From Candidatus Borrarchaeum yapensis (GTDB taxonomy: Archaea; Asgardarchaeota; Sifarchaeia; Borrarchaeales; Borrarchaeaceae), in the NCBI GenBank assembly GCA_016840515.1, contig JAEOSF010000003.1:38856-102855 (forward strand): a stretch of 64,000 bases of DNA, given 5' to 3'. Made by a program: the position numbers and the translations under genes. This document shows, piece by piece, positions 34,643 through 45,241 of the stretch. The notes beneath the pieces were generated by a model that saw nothing but the letters and a program-made list of their open reading frames with translations, did no database searches and was not told the origin of the DNA. Numbering within the stretch: position 1 is the first letter of the stretch; each line of letters begins with the position of its first letter.

Positions 34643-37209
34643 AAATTTTATCGATTGTAGTAGAAAATTTTAAACCATTTTCACGGTTAGAATTGCCAGA
34701 CAAAATGGCAAATGTATCAGAATTGCCAAATGGTTTATACACCATTAGAGGCCGAAATTCATCAGGAAAATCCAGCCTAATTGAAGCTATTTTATGGGGA
34801 CTGTGGGGATCCAAGAGGGATTGTGGAGTAATTGACGAGTCAAAAGATCGATTAATTAAGAAAGATAAAACAAAATGTAAAGTACAATTAGATGTTCAAG
34901 TTGGGGATGCAAGATATCGAATAAAACGCGAAAAAACACGTGGCAAACCGACAATAGCCACTATATCCGAGTATAATCCAAAAAATCAATTAGTCAATCC
35001 AATTTCAGGTTCTAAAGCAGTTTGCAAGAAGTTAGAGTCTATCATGAACTGTGCTGGGAAACAACTAGACAGTACATTTTTTGTCCGTCAAGGTGAAATT
35101 GATTATCTAGCAAATGTAAGTGGATCAGAACTTCGTAATAAAATTCAAGAACTATTTCAACTGGATCAATTCGATCTTATTAAAGAAGAATTAAAAGAAA
35201 TGAGAGAAGAACATATTACTCTGCAACAAGATTTAATGAGTGAAAAAGGCAGAATTGAAGGAAAAATGGAATTGCTGCCTGAACTTAAAAAGGATATTGA
35301 AAAATTAAACGAAGATAAATCTAATTTAGAGCAAGTTATTCAGCATCTAGATGATAAACTTGTTGAATATCCAACAATTGAAGATATTCAAAAGATGGAG
35401 ACATTAAATGAGCAAATTAAAAATGCATCAAATCAAGTTGAAGGTTACTCAAAAGAAATCTCCATACTCAATAATATACTAAAAGACGATCTTAATGAAT
35501 TAGAAAAAGAGAAAAACGCTCTTTCTAAAGACGAAAAAGAATTTCAAACTCTTGAAAAAAAGATTAAGAGTCTACCAACACTGGAAAGCGTTACTGCTTT
35601 GATAAATTTTATTAGCAAGCGAGTAAATCTGACAGAGCAAATAAAAAGCCTGGATAATGAGTTTATCAAATCTAGTTCGGATTTTGATGTTCCTCAAACC
35701 TTAGAGCAAAGAGTAGAATATGAAAAAATACAAAGAAAAAAACTCCAAAAGAATGAAGAGACGGCACAGAAATCACTTCAAGAAATCGAACAAGAGATAA
35801 AGGATCTCCTGGGAGCAATGAATACTAAAAGAGGTATAATCTCCAGTTTAAAATCCAATATAGAGTTACTTAAAGAAAAGGGGGATTGTCCTACTTGTTT
35901 CACTCCATTCCATGATGAAGAAGAATTGGATACAGTTGTTCAGAGAATCGAAGAAAATGTCTTAAATTATACCAACGAAATCAATCGATTAGTAAAGCAT
36001 GAACAAGAAAAAGAAACTTCAATGCGTGCCATAAAAGAAAACTTAGAAACTATTAGACAGAATTCATTAAAACTTGAAAATATTTCACAATGTTTAACAC
36101 GAACTCAAGAAATAAACACTAGATTATTAGATCTTGAAACTGAAGTTACTCGACTTTTGAAGTCATTTGAAGTTTCTTCTTATGAGGATTTATTAACTAA
36201 ATATAATATTAGCGACATAAGTGAACTTAGTGAGAGTATTGGACGCATCAAAAATGAATTTGCTTCAAAAAAGAATCGTATGAAAGAATATAATACAGAC
36301 ATCAGTAGATTAACATTAAAAATACAAGAAAAAGAGGATCAAATTCAGAAACTTTTGCAGGAACAGGAAATTATAGGAAATGAAAAATTAAAAAATGAAA
36401 ACCAGAAACAGGATCTCTTGAATAAATTAGGTGTTAATACCATTAATGGATTGTTAGAGAGATTCAATGCTACAAAGTTGCAAGATATAATTACTGCTAT
36501 TCAAGTTTTGTTTCAAGAGAAAAAAGAGAAACTTAATCAATACAATTCTCTTCAAAATGATATTAATGAAGGAACTATTCGCTTAAATAAATTATTGGAT
36601 GAAATAAATAAATTAAGCGATATTGAAAGACAAATACGACAAGAAGAATCAACTATTAAACATCATGATGTACTAATCAAACCATATTTAGAGCAATTTA
36701 TTTCTCAAGAAGTTATTCAAAATAAACTTTTCAAATCATTACGTGGTGTTGTTTCGAAATATCTACAACAATTTACCTATGGACAATACAAGATGAATGA
36801 AATCTTGATTACAAAACATGGGCAGACTCATGGTGTATCAATAACACTTACTGATTTAATAGACGGACTTGAAAAAGATAAAGACATGCTTAGTGGCGGA
36901 GATAAGGCTGCACTCGGATTAGCATTACGAATGGGTATCTCTGAGTTGATGGGGCATATACGTCCTTTTCGCTCATCGGGTTTACATCCTATTTATTTTA
37001 AGACAATCATCCTAGATGAACCCCTTGGAAGCTTGGACACGGAAAGAAGAGAAGGCGTATTAAGTGCATTGATGAATAATAAGGCATTTGATCAAATCTT
37101 CCTTATCACACATACACAAACAGATGAAGGCCCCAGTCATTCTATTAAGGTTAGTAGATCAAAGGATACAAGTATTGCTGACCTTCAATTTGTTTCAGAA
37201 GTAAGTTAA
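34639..37209 (+). CDS. rad50: Rad50 ATPase
   Basis: This 856-residue SMC-like ATPase has Walker A GRNSSGKSSLIEAI (about residues 38-51), a Q-loop FVRQGEIDYL, two long coiled coils meeting at a zinc hook GDCPTCFTPF (about 416), the signature MLSGGDKAALGLALRMG (about 750) and Walker B TIILDEPLGSLDTERREG. All functional elements are in place. It dimerises through the hook, binds Mre11 and bridges DNA ends. Its start overlaps the end of mre11 (ATGA). It is the last gene of the operon. Confidence 0.95.
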   Translation: MKILSIVVENFKPFSRLELPDKMANVSELPNGLYTIRGRNSSGKSSLIEAILWGLWGSKRDCGVIDESKDRLIKKDKTKCKVQLDVQVGDARYRIKREKTRGKPTIATISEYNPKNQLVNPISGSKAVCKKLESIMNCAGKQLDSTFFVRQGEIDYLANVSGSELRNKIQELFQLDQFDLIKEELKEMREEHITLQQDLMSEKGRIEGKMELLPELKKDIEKLNEDKSNLEQVIQHLDDKLVEYPTIEDIQKMETLNEQIKNASNQVEGYSKEISILNNILKDDLNELEKEKNALSKDEKEFQTLEKKIKSLPTLESVTALINFISKRVNLTEQIKSLDNEFIKSSSDFDVPQTLEQRVEYEKIQRKKLQKNEETAQKSLQEIEQEIKDLLGAMNTKRGIISSLKSNIELLKEKGDCPTCFTPFHDEEELDTVVQRIEENVLNYTNEINRLVKHEQEKETSMRAIKENLETIRQNSLKLENISQCLTRTQEINTRLLDLETEVTRLLKSFEVSSYEDLLTKYNISDISELSESIGRIKNEFASKKNRMKEYNTDISRLTLKIQEKEDQIQKLLQEQEIIGNEKLKNENQKQDLLNKLGVNTINGLLERFNATKLQDIITAIQVLFQEKKEKLNQYNSLQNDINEGTIRLNKLLDEINKLSDIERQIRQEESTIKHHDVLIKPYLEQFISQEVIQNKLFKSLRGVVSKYLQQFTYGQYKMNEILITKHGQTHGVSITLTDLIDGLEKDKDMLSGGDKAALGLALRMGISELMGHIRPFRSSGLHPIYFKTIILDEPLGSLDTERREGVLSALMNNKAFDQIFLITHTQTDEGPSHSIKVSRSKDTSIADLQFVSEVS

Positions 37210-37266
37210 TATTTCATAGGCTATTTCCAAATTCAGTTTTCACAAAATTGATTTTAAAGGAAAATC

Positions 37267-38136
37267 TTAACTAAGGACATAGGCGCCAGCAAATAAAAAC
37301 TCGGATAACAAAGACATGAAAAAAGCATGAAGAAAAGCTTTAATTCGCCGATCCTTTGATGGTTGCTTATACAAAAAAACGATTATAGCGATACCCCATA
37401 GCGATATTAAGGAGATTGGTAAATAATGCCATGAAAAAACTTTGAACAACCATAATATAGGAATAAGAAAATAGATTCCTACCATAAATGGTGCAATAAC
37501 TATTATTGTCTTTTTTAATCCCAATTGACCTGGAACCGTTCGTCTATTTATAAGATCGCCTTCATAGTCAACTAAATCTTTTATTATGTTTGCGGCGCTG
37601 ATCTGAATAAGCAGAAAAATCAATATTATGATTACAATTAATTCTAATATAAGCGGAGCAACTATTGCCCAGCCCCAAAGGAAAATGAGTGTACTGTAAC
37701 TGAATGCCAGTGAAATATTTGCTAGAAGTCCCCTCTCCTTTAGAGCAATTGGTGGAACAGAATAAATTACCGCAAAAGTTAGACCAACTATGGCAATTAG
37801 GAAAGATACAATTCCAAATAGAAAAGAGATAATTAAGGTTAATATTAGACAAAAGATTCCTATCACAAAGGCCTCACGAACAGTTACTCGGCCTTCAGGA
37901 AGCGGTCGATTAGGCTTATTAATTTTATCAACTTCGACATCAGTTGCAGCATTAACTAGATTAGCAGAAAACGTTGCAGAAATCATCGCTATGCACATTA
38001 GAAGAAACTCATAGACAGATGGAAAGCTTTTCAATGCCATGAACATTCCACAAAATGCCGTTCCGACTGCAAAAAGCCAAATAATCGGTCTGCTTGTTTC
38101 AATGATTGATAAAATTTTTGAAATTATCTCAGGCAT
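37267..38136 (-). CDS. UbiA prenyltransferase, likely digeranylgeranylglyceryl phosphate synthase
   Basis: This 289-residue membrane protein has the UbiA Asp-rich motifs NAATDVEVDKINKPNRPLP (about residues 60-78) and DLVDYEGDLINRRTVPGQ (about 185-202), with seven or eight helices. In archaea the closest role is digeranylgeranylglyceryl phosphate synthase, which adds the second ether chain of membrane lipids. A related role, such as a quinone or heme a synthase branch, is possible. It converges on rad50 and shares the lipid-pathway theme with the geranylgeranyl reductase at 47 kb. Confidence 0.82.
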   Translation of the reverse strand: MPEIISKILSIIETSRPIIWLFAVGTAFCGMFMALKSFPSVYEFLLMCIAMISATFSANLVNAATDVEVDKINKPNRPLPEGRVTVREAFVIGIFCLILTLIISFLFGIVSFLIAIVGLTFAVIYSVPPIALKERGLLANISLAFSYSTLIFLWGWAIVAPLILELIVIIILIFLLIQISAANIIKDLVDYEGDLINRRTVPGQLGLKKTIIVIAPFMVGIYFLIPILWLFKVFSWHYLPISLISLWGIAIIVFLYKQPSKDRRIKAFLHAFFMSLLSEFLFAGAYVLS

Positions 38137-38281
38137 TTACATCAATCTCTATTTATAATTGAAAGTCTTCATTCATTATAAGAGCTTCTATAACTCAAAA
38201 CTTGATGTTAATGAAGTTCTCTGAAAATTTTTAAACTTTAATTAATATTATTTACCAGAAATCTTACAAGGAGAAAATAAT

Positions 38282-38749
38282 TTGAATTTAGAGAAATCAA
38301 GAGAAGAATTACTCATAGCTTGGCTTCAAAAAAACAATTTTCGGTTTAATGATATAGATTTATTTGATTTAGCATTAACACATTCAAGTAGTCCAAAAGA
38401 TGATCACAAAAATAACGAACGCCTGGCCTTTCTCGGAGATGCAGTCCTCGATCTTCTAATTGCTGAACTGCTTTATACGAAATTTAGTGAAAAAGATAAA
38501 GGTAGTCTTACAGAAATGCGAAAGGATCTCGTTAAAGACGAGTTTCTTGCAAAAATCGGGATGTCAAAAAAAATCGATGAAATAATTCAAATGAGAGGAG
38601 TTCGGAAAGACGGATTACAAAAAGTCATTGCAGACACGATTGAGGCACTGATCGGTGCATTATTTTTGGATAAAGGATGGGATGATACGAAACAGATTTT
38701 GAAGTCTTTCTTTGGAGGAAATGATTTCAGTAAGATATTCATCGACTAG
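38282..38749 (+). CDS. rnc: Ribonuclease III without dsRNA-binding domain
   Basis: The 155-residue protein has the RNase III signature NERLAFLGDAVLDLLIAELL (about residues 45-64) with the catalytic acidic residues, and ADTIEALIGALFLDKGW (about 117-133) with the second Asp-Glu pair. It stops after the nuclease fold and lacks the usual dsRNA-binding domain. Full-length RNase III is rare in archaea, so this is notable. The TTG start follows AAGGAG by about eight bases. No partner gene is evident. Confidence 0.9.
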   Translation: MNLEKSREELLIAWLQKNNFRFNDIDLFDLALTHSSSPKDDHKNNERLAFLGDAVLDLLIAELLYTKFSEKDKGSLTEMRKDLVKDEFLAKIGMSKKIDEIIQMRGVRKDGLQKVIADTIEALIGALFLDKGWDDTKQILKSFFGGNDFSKIFID

Positions 38750-38824
38750 TTTTAGAATGAAATTATTACGTGAAATCTTCCCTTTCATGCATATCAGTAT
38801 AGAAATATGTTTGCAGTTCTATTC

Positions 38825-40504
38825 TTATTGAAGGGGGGTTGTACGTACATAAATTGTGTGACCTACTTCGATTTGAGCATAATTTGCCTCAAGAAACTCT
38901 AGAAAGACGATATAGGTATCGCGATAGTCAAACATTCTTCCTGCGTTCACAATAACTTTGATATCAAAGTTATAACACGCTTCAATGAACATTTCTCCCG
39001 TGAGTTCACCAAGATCTGTTCGATCTTTTGAAATCTCGGCGAATGGGCTTCTCCTTTTTGCCCAAAAATTAATCTTCATATCATCAGATAGGATATATTC
39101 ATCTGGAGATGTATTTGCTTTAACCCAATCTATAGTAGTCTGATCTTGTTCAGAGATAGGGAAATATGAAAAATAGGTTGTAGCAATTAGAAACATTAAT
39201 GATATTACAATGATTGTCTTTATCCCATCTTGGCTGAAAATGTTTTTTAGACTCCTAAAAAACTGATAATGGAATAACTTAGAATTTTTGGGCTGATTGT
39301 TAGTAGCAACTTCGTTAAATCTCCTATCTACGATTATAATGACAGTTAAAACGGCTAGACCAATAAAAGTGGTTATAAGGGCTAATGTTGCCAAATAATG
39401 ATCAAGATATGCCATCCTTGCCGCATCAAGATTATAGTGTCGGTAAACCTTGTAGAATAGCAAATTTGCAACAATAATGAAATTTACGGTCACTAATTTT
39501 GAATTTAACGACTTGTAAGATGGTAAGGGAAAGAAACCACTCGATATTGACATCCATAGTATATTTACATCATAATAATTAGCATATTGTCTTGGGACAA
39601 ATAAAAGCGTAGTTAAAGCCATAAAAAGAACGCAAATGATTAAACCTCTTCCTTGTGGTTTCCGTATTGCAAAAGGAATACTCAAAGCAAAGAAGGCAAA
39701 GAAATACGAGTTATCCAAGATTAAATATCTTAAGGGAAATATCCAACGTTCTAGTAACGGCACTGATTCCTTTGCTAAATGCTGTCCAAGAACTTGTTCA
39801 ACAAAACTATCGCCGATTACTAAGTAAAAGGGTAACATGATGAATAAAAAAGGCAGAATGAACCCTATAGTCAAAACGATAGCATTTTTTACCTGATCGA
39901 AAGGATTGACTTTCGCAAATTTCCCTTCCATAATCAAAATTACAATAAAAGCAAGGAATATTGGGACAACGATGGTTTTTACAAGTATTCCAATACCTAC
40001 AAAGAGTCCTGCTAAAACTAAATTGTTCCTTTCAGCAGAAACATCCCTTTCATTATAGTTCATTAAGACTGATGTAAGAAAATAGTAACCTATTACACAA
40101 AATGTCATAGCAATAAAATCGTTTAGTACCCTCATACCATATGTGACGGAAACTGAAGCAACTGCAAAGACTAATCCTCCTAGTAAACCTGTTTTATAAT
40201 CAATTCTTTTTCCAACTAAATAGATCATCAATGTCGAAAAAGTCGTAAAGAATACCAAGAATAACCTTCCTTGAATGACGCCAACTCCAAATAGTAGAAA
40301 CACAAACGCAAGCAAAAAAGGGGAAATAGGAGGCTGGGCATGATAAAAATCACGATAAGGAATTTCACCTTCTACAATTCTCCATGCAGCCATACCATAT
40401 GTTGCTTCCCGGAAATGAGGAAGAACATCGACAACAACGCCGTAAAACCTTAGTATGAAAGCTAGGATAAGTATAAACGTGAGAATAATATGTTCTTTTT
40501 TCAT
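38825..40504 (-). CDS. GT39-family-like membrane glycosyltransferase, copy 1
   Basis: The 559-residue protein has about ten helices and a first external loop with FREATYGMAAWRIVEGEIPYRDFYHAQPP, cited here in parts (YRDFYHAQPP is the key element), typical of GT-C/GT39 enzymes. The C terminus is a soluble domain (DQTTIDWVKANTSPDEYILS onward). It probably transfers a sugar from a lipid carrier. It is a paralogue of the next gene, matching it from the first helix to the end. Substrates are unknown. Confidence 0.7.
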   Translation of the reverse strand: MKKEHIILTFILILAFILRFYGVVVDVLPHFREATYGMAAWRIVEGEIPYRDFYHAQPPISPFLLAFVFLLFGVGVIQGRLFLVFFTTFSTLMIYLVGKRIDYKTGLLGGLVFAVASVSVTYGMRVLNDFIAMTFCVIGYYFLTSVLMNYNERDVSAERNNLVLAGLFVGIGILVKTIVVPIFLAFIVILIMEGKFAKVNPFDQVKNAIVLTIGFILPFLFIMLPFYLVIGDSFVEQVLGQHLAKESVPLLERWIFPLRYLILDNSYFFAFFALSIPFAIRKPQGRGLIICVLFMALTTLLFVPRQYANYYDVNILWMSISSGFFPLPSYKSLNSKLVTVNFIIVANLLFYKVYRHYNLDAARMAYLDHYLATLALITTFIGLAVLTVIIIVDRRFNEVATNNQPKNSKLFHYQFFRSLKNIFSQDGIKTIIVISLMFLIATTYFSYFPISEQDQTTIDWVKANTSPDEYILSDDMKINFWAKRRSPFAEISKDRTDLGELTGEMFIEACYNFDIKVIVNAGRMFDYRDTYIVFLEFLEANYAQIEVGHTIYVRTTPLQ

Positions 40505-40615
40505 TAACTCACCAGTTTACTTAAGAAGTTTATATTTGATTTAATCTTCAGATGTTGAAATTTTTGTGTTATTGAATATATACTGCAAATTTACTTTTTT
40601 CATTATTTTTTATTT

Positions 40616-42520
40616 TTACTTCAAGTGACTTATGCGCACATAGATTATGTGACCTTCTATAATTGGAACATAATTAGCTTCAAGAAACTCTAAGAAAACA
40701 TCATAGGTATCATCTTTTCCAAAAAGAAATCCAGTGTTTACAACGACTCTAACATCAAAATCATAACATGCTTGAATAAACATTTCTCCGGTAAGATCTC
40801 CAATATGCGTTCGCTCTCTCGAAATTTCAGCAAAAGCAGTTCTCCTTTTTGCTCTAAAATTAATTTTTAAATTATCAGCAAGAACATATTCATCGGGGGA
40901 AGTGTTCGCTTTAACCCAATCAATGGCTTTCTTATCTTTTTCGGAAAGACGAGGATAGGTTAAGTTACTTACAGTGATTAGCAGAATAAAGAACACTACA
41001 AGACCAAGCTTTACTCCGTTGTAATTAAAAAGGCCTCTTAGACTCCTTAACATCTGGTGACGGGAAGAAAATACATTTTTTACCGAAGCCGTTATTTTAT
41101 GTCCATCAAATTGTCCATCTTTGATTAAGAAAATGATAAAAATAGTTAACGCAATGAAAAACGCTGCTAAAGTTATCAGTATCCAATAATAACTTGGATA
41201 ACTATAAAAAGGCAATGATAGAACCGGAAAATAAAAACGAGGATGATAAAATCGGATAATAATGGTAAAGTTTAGAATAATTAAGCCCAGAAAAATAATA
41301 ATACTCAAAAGCGCTGATCTTAAATTTAACAATTTAAAATCTGATAAGGGAAAGAATCCGCAAACCATGGCCATCCATATGACATTTACTTGGTAATAAT
41401 TAATTTGTTGTCGAGGAACTAAGAGAAATACTGCAAAAACCATGAAAAGAATGCAAATAATCAAGCCCCTTCCATATGGTTTTCTTGCAGCAAAAAAAGC
41501 ACTGATTGAAAAAAAAACGAAAAAATAGAGATTTTCTGTGATTAGAACTCTCATAAATGTATTTAGACGTGTTTCCCAGGGCAATACAGTTTTCCCCAAA
41601 TGTTGTCCTAAAACTTGTATAGTAAATACATCACCAAATAATAAGTAAAAAGGTGAAAACACAAGTAAGAGAGGAATTATAAATCCTAGAACGAGGAAAG
41701 CAATGTTCTTTACTTGATCGGTAAATTCAGTTTTTTTAATTTGCTCTTCTACGAATACAATAACGATAAAGGCAAGTAAAATTGGAGCAACTATGATTTT
41801 GATCATCACTCCTATACTAACAAAAAGCCCTGCTGAAACTAAGCTATTCCTTTTTGCACTTTGATCTTCTTTGTTTATATGTCCCATGATGACAGGTGTT
41901 AGAAAATAGTAACCTATCACACAGAAAGTCATAGCGATAAAATCATTTACTGCCATCATACCATACCTAGCAGAGAACGGAACAACTGCAAAAATTACAC
42001 TTCCAAGCAAGCCTGTTTTGTAATCGATCCTTTTTCCTACTAAAAAGATCATGAAACACGTAAAAGTCGTGAAAACAACCAAGAACAACCTCGCTTGAAT
42101 GATACCCACCCCAAATATTAAGAAAATAAAAGCAAGCAAAAAGGGAGACAATGGAGCCTGGGCATGAAAAAAGTCACGGTAAGGCATTTCGCCATCGACA
42201 ATCCTCCATGCAGCCATACCGTAAGTGGCCTCACGAAAAATAAAGTCAACATCAACAATGACGCCATAAAGCCTGAATGCAAAATTTAAAGCTAAAATAA
42301 TAACGAGAATAGCATGCTCTTTTTTCAGTCGCGTGTGGTCAACAAAGTTAATTAGTTTTTTATAACTATCAAATTTCAATATGAAACCTTCTTCTTTATA
42401 GTTTGCCTTTGATACTGATTTTACTGCGGTTGTTGGTTGGGTATAATCACGAAAATCAGTTTTTCGATAAGATCTTTTGCGTAAAATAAAGATTTCTATG
42501 TTAGTCGTACTTGTTGTCAT
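40616..42520 (-). CDS. GT39-family-like membrane glycosyltransferase, copy 2
   Basis: The 634-residue protein aligns with the copy at 38825 (GEMPYRDFFHAQAPLSPFL, WVKANTSPDEYVLADN). It has an extra N-terminal cytoplasmic region of about 60 residues with no recognisable domain. The start is uncertain: ATG 42520 is used, but the frame opens at 42556 and a later start just before the first helix is possible. The tandem pair, with 111 bases between them, suggests duplication and divergence of acceptor or donor use. Confidence 0.65.
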   Translation of the reverse strand: MTTSTTNIEIFILRKRSYRKTDFRDYTQPTTAVKSVSKANYKEEGFILKFDSYKKLINFVDHTRLKKEHAILVIILALNFAFRLYGVIVDVDFIFREATYGMAAWRIVDGEMPYRDFFHAQAPLSPFLLAFIFLIFGVGIIQARLFLVVFTTFTCFMIFLVGKRIDYKTGLLGSVIFAVVPFSARYGMMAVNDFIAMTFCVIGYYFLTPVIMGHINKEDQSAKRNSLVSAGLFVSIGVMIKIIVAPILLAFIVIVFVEEQIKKTEFTDQVKNIAFLVLGFIIPLLLVFSPFYLLFGDVFTIQVLGQHLGKTVLPWETRLNTFMRVLITENLYFFVFFSISAFFAARKPYGRGLIICILFMVFAVFLLVPRQQINYYQVNVIWMAMVCGFFPLSDFKLLNLRSALLSIIIFLGLIILNFTIIIRFYHPRFYFPVLSLPFYSYPSYYWILITLAAFFIALTIFIIFLIKDGQFDGHKITASVKNVFSSRHQMLRSLRGLFNYNGVKLGLVVFFILLITVSNLTYPRLSEKDKKAIDWVKANTSPDEYVLADNLKINFRAKRRTAFAEISRERTHIGDLTGEMFIQACYDFDVRVVVNTGFLFGKDDTYDVFLEFLEANYVPIIEGHIIYVRISHLK

Positions 42521-42652
42521 AGTATTTGATAAGTTAGTTATGACAATTAGCAACAATATATTTCTTCGTAAGTTATAAGTATGGAAATTTCAAAGGTAGA
42601 TACTCATCTTAATTAGATTTAAATTAAAGAATAATTGCCTCAGGGATTGAAA

Positions 42653-43135
42653 ATGAATTTAAAAGCGTATCTAATACGGGCAGGAGTTACGTTTGAATTC
42701 TTTGAAAAAAAAGAAACCCATACTGCAGAAGCAGCCGCTAAATCACTGAGTGTCCCACTGGATAGAATTATCAAATCAATTGTATTTATAGATGAAAATA
42801 ATTCACCTCTTCTTGCAATTGTTCGTGGAGATCAACATGTATCCAGAAAAAAACTTCAACAGGCTCTCAACGTGAAGAAAGCTAAAACTGCAAGTCAAGA
42901 AGTTGCTGAACATATTACAGGTTATCCAACAGGAGGGATTCCTCCAATTGGACACAAGAATCTATTAAAAACTGTAATAGATCCATCAGTTTTAGAACAC
43001 GCATGCATGTGGGCCGGTGGTGGTACTCGTAAAAAAATGGTAAAACTAAGAACTGCTGATATTCTTCAACTGAGTAAAGCTCAAGTGAGCGAAATAACTG
43101 TAAAGCAGGATTCTAGTTGTGTCTATAATCAATAG
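42653..43135 (+). CDS. YbaK/ProX-type aminoacyl-tRNA deacylase-like protein
   Basis: This 160-residue protein has the YbaK fold blocks: THTAEAAAKSLSVPLDRIIKS, VRGDQHVSRKKL, GYPTGGIPPIGHK and AGGGTRKKMVKL. Family members remove wrongly charged amino acids (often Cys or Ala) from tRNA, and some are free-standing. ATG 42653 follows CAGGGAT. The upstream in-frame TTG at 42635 has no SD. It is separate from its neighbours. Confidence 0.85.
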   Translation: MNLKAYLIRAGVTFEFFEKKETHTAEAAAKSLSVPLDRIIKSIVFIDENNSPLLAIVRGDQHVSRKKLQQALNVKKAKTASQEVAEHITGYPTGGIPPIGHKNLLKTVIDPSVLEHACMWAGGGTRKKMVKLRTADILQLSKAQVSEITVKQDSSCVYNQ

Positions 43136-43142
43136 ACTATGA

Positions 43143-44399
43143 CTACGCAAGTTCCTCAGTTAGCAATTTTCCAAGAATCGGAATACCTTCTCGGATGTTT
43201 TCTTCATCTTTGAAAGAATAGCTTAATCTCAACTCATGCTTTTCAGCAACAGTTGGTTGTAAAGAGTTGCTGTCTGGCATATATGCCATACCTCCAAGTG
43301 GATAGAAGGCTTCTCCAGGTACAAATAGAACTTCATTAGGCATAGCGACTCTCTCTAGGAACTCTTTTGCATCGAAGTTCTTATTCTCTGATTCCCACCA
43401 TATGAAAAAGCCACCTTTTGGATCTGTACGTTCTCCTGCAGGGAATGTAGCATCAATCGCGTCAATCATCGCTTTTGCTCGCGCTTTATAAATTGAGTTA
43501 ATCTTCGGGAGCATATCATCAATATTATTGCGGTAGTATTCATCCAAAACCCTTTGCATTATCAGTGGTGTGCACAGATCAAAAAAGCCCTTTCCTTTTA
43601 TCATATTCTCTCTTAAATCCTCTGGTGCGATTGCATAGCCTACCCGTGCGGCAATAGCTTCCTTAGTAGTACTTCCTAGATAGACAACTCTTCGATTCTC
43701 TTTGTCTAATGACTTAATCGGAAATACTTTTTCTCCTTTGAAGTGAATGCTTCTGTAGGGGCTATCCTCTATAATCAGGACATCTTGTGCTTCTGCGACA
43801 TCAAAGAGCGCCTGCCTGCGTTTTGCTGGGAGATTAGTACCTTTTGGATTATCACCATCTGGAACTAAATAGATCATTTTAGGCTTTTTGCCGAGTTCTT
43901 TCTTTGATAATTCGATCGCTTTCTCAACATATTCGGGGACAATGCCATCCAAATCTGTAGGTACCGTAACAATATTCGCGCCAAGTTTACAAGCCGGTCC
44001 AAGGAAACCTAAGTATGCTGGTCGAGTCGTAATTATTACATCCTCAGGATCAATTAATGCATCAAGAAGTAAATAAATTGCTTGTTGAGATCCTGTCGTG
44101 ATCATTAACTGTTCCCAATTAGTATCAATTCCTTCTTTACGAAGTCTTTCAGCGAGAGTTTTTCTAAAAAAGTCTGTGCCCGCTGTTACTCCATAATTGT
44201 AGTCATCGGCGACTTCCTGTTCAAATCCGTCTTCAATTTTTTTGATTTGATTGTTTCCAATTTTAATGAGGATTTTTGCTATGATCTCAGTAGGAAGTAC
44301 GCCTGGCTTGCCTCCCGCGTAATAATATTTTACATTATATCTCAGGAGACGACGAATTTCAGATTCTGGAATTTTATAAGTCCAATCTGCAAATTTCAT
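43143..44399 (-). CDS. PLP-dependent aminotransferase, class I/II
   Basis: The 418-residue fold-type I protein has TTGSQQAIYLLLDAL (cofactor phosphate region), LVPDGDNPKGTNLPAKRRQ, IIEDSPYRSIHF and a Schiff-base lysine region GSTTKEAIAARVGYA. It is related to archaeal 2-aminoadipate/aromatic aminotransferases of the LysN or MocR-like group. Its substrate is not known. ATG 44399 is taken because GGAGGA lies just ahead. An upstream 30-residue extension from 44489 has no SD and is probably not translated. Confidence 0.82.
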   Translation of the reverse strand: MKFADWTYKIPESEIRRLLRYNVKYYYAGGKPGVLPTEIIAKILIKIGNNQIKKIEDGFEQEVADDYNYGVTAGTDFFRKTLAERLRKEGIDTNWEQLMITTGSQQAIYLLLDALIDPEDVIITTRPAYLGFLGPACKLGANIVTVPTDLDGIVPEYVEKAIELSKKELGKKPKMIYLVPDGDNPKGTNLPAKRRQALFDVAEAQDVLIIEDSPYRSIHFKGEKVFPIKSLDKENRRVVYLGSTTKEAIAARVGYAIAPEDLRENMIKGKGFFDLCTPLIMQRVLDEYYRNNIDDMLPKINSIYKARAKAMIDAIDATFPAGERTDPKGGFFIWWESENKNFDAKEFLERVAMPNEVLFVPGEAFYPLGGMAYMPDSNSLQPTVAEKHELRLSYSFKDEENIREGIPILGKLLTEELA

Positions 44400-44605
44400 T
44401 AAATCCATTCCTCCTATGTCTTGAATATTAACTTTGCATAGTTGCGAAGATTTGTCGATTAGAATTACCATTAAAAGTGTTTCATCCATCGTCTAATTTT
44501 CTGACTTAAAAAGATTTTCAAAAAATGAAAACGAAATTCTAAAAATCAAAATAATAAAAAAATTTGTCTATTACCATGTTTTAACTGAATTAGAAGTATC
44601 GCTCG

Positions 44606-44935
44606 CTAAATATAATGATTTTGCGGTAACTTACGAGGATTTTCACGAATATCAATCGAGACCGTGATATAGCGGAGCGGTAGATCGCCTGTTTGTCGAA
44701 TACTATGATTCTTATTAGGCGGTATATAAATGATATCTTCCTCATCGACTAATTCGGTATCTCCATCGATGGTCATAAGTCCCTGCCCAGAAATAACATA
44801 ATAGATCTCTTCCATATTTTCATGGTAGTGCGGTATTGTTCCCTGACCTTCTAGGAGAATTGAATCCCATAATCCAACCATTCTATGTGTTCCATCTCTT
44901 TTCCCCAGATTCGCCTCTATATTCTTTATAATCAA
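44606..44935 (-). CDS. Single-domain cupin protein
   Basis: A 109-residue cupin: PHYHENMEEIYYVISGQG holds the first metal motif (HxH and E) and PPNKNHSIRQTG the second (H). These small beta-barrel proteins can be sugar isomerases or binding proteins. TTG 44935 is preferred as the start since GGGTGA lies five bases upstream. The longer frame starts at GTG 44944. Confidence 0.8.
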   Translation of the reverse strand: MIIKNIEANLGKRDGTHRMVGLWDSILLEGQGTIPHYHENMEEIYYVISGQGLMTIDGDTELVDEEDIIYIPPNKNHSIRQTGDLPLRYITVSIDIRENPRKLPQNHYI

Positions 44936-45241
44936 ATGTGTCACCCGCTTTTTCTATTTAAGTCTAAGTTGGCGCCTTGAATTTATTTTATCAAGTATAT
45001 CGTTATGTTTTACACCAAGATAAATATTAATCTGACTAAAATGACAGCTTTTTGGTCTAACCATTTTTTCCATATTTCTGACAATTTTGATGCAAAAAAA
45101 ATATAAGAAACGGAATCAGGTTTTGATATAAAGAGACATCAGATCATTAGAACAATCAAATTCTAATGATCAGTTAGTTATGAATTGATTTCTCTATTGA
45201 AAATTATATTATTGCTTAAAAAACTGTGGGAAGTTATTAAA
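44936..45241. other. A+T-rich intergenic gap
   Basis: No ORF with an SD, RNA gene or repeat was recognised between the cupin and the membrane protein. A separate promoter for the latter is likely here. Confidence 0.5.
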
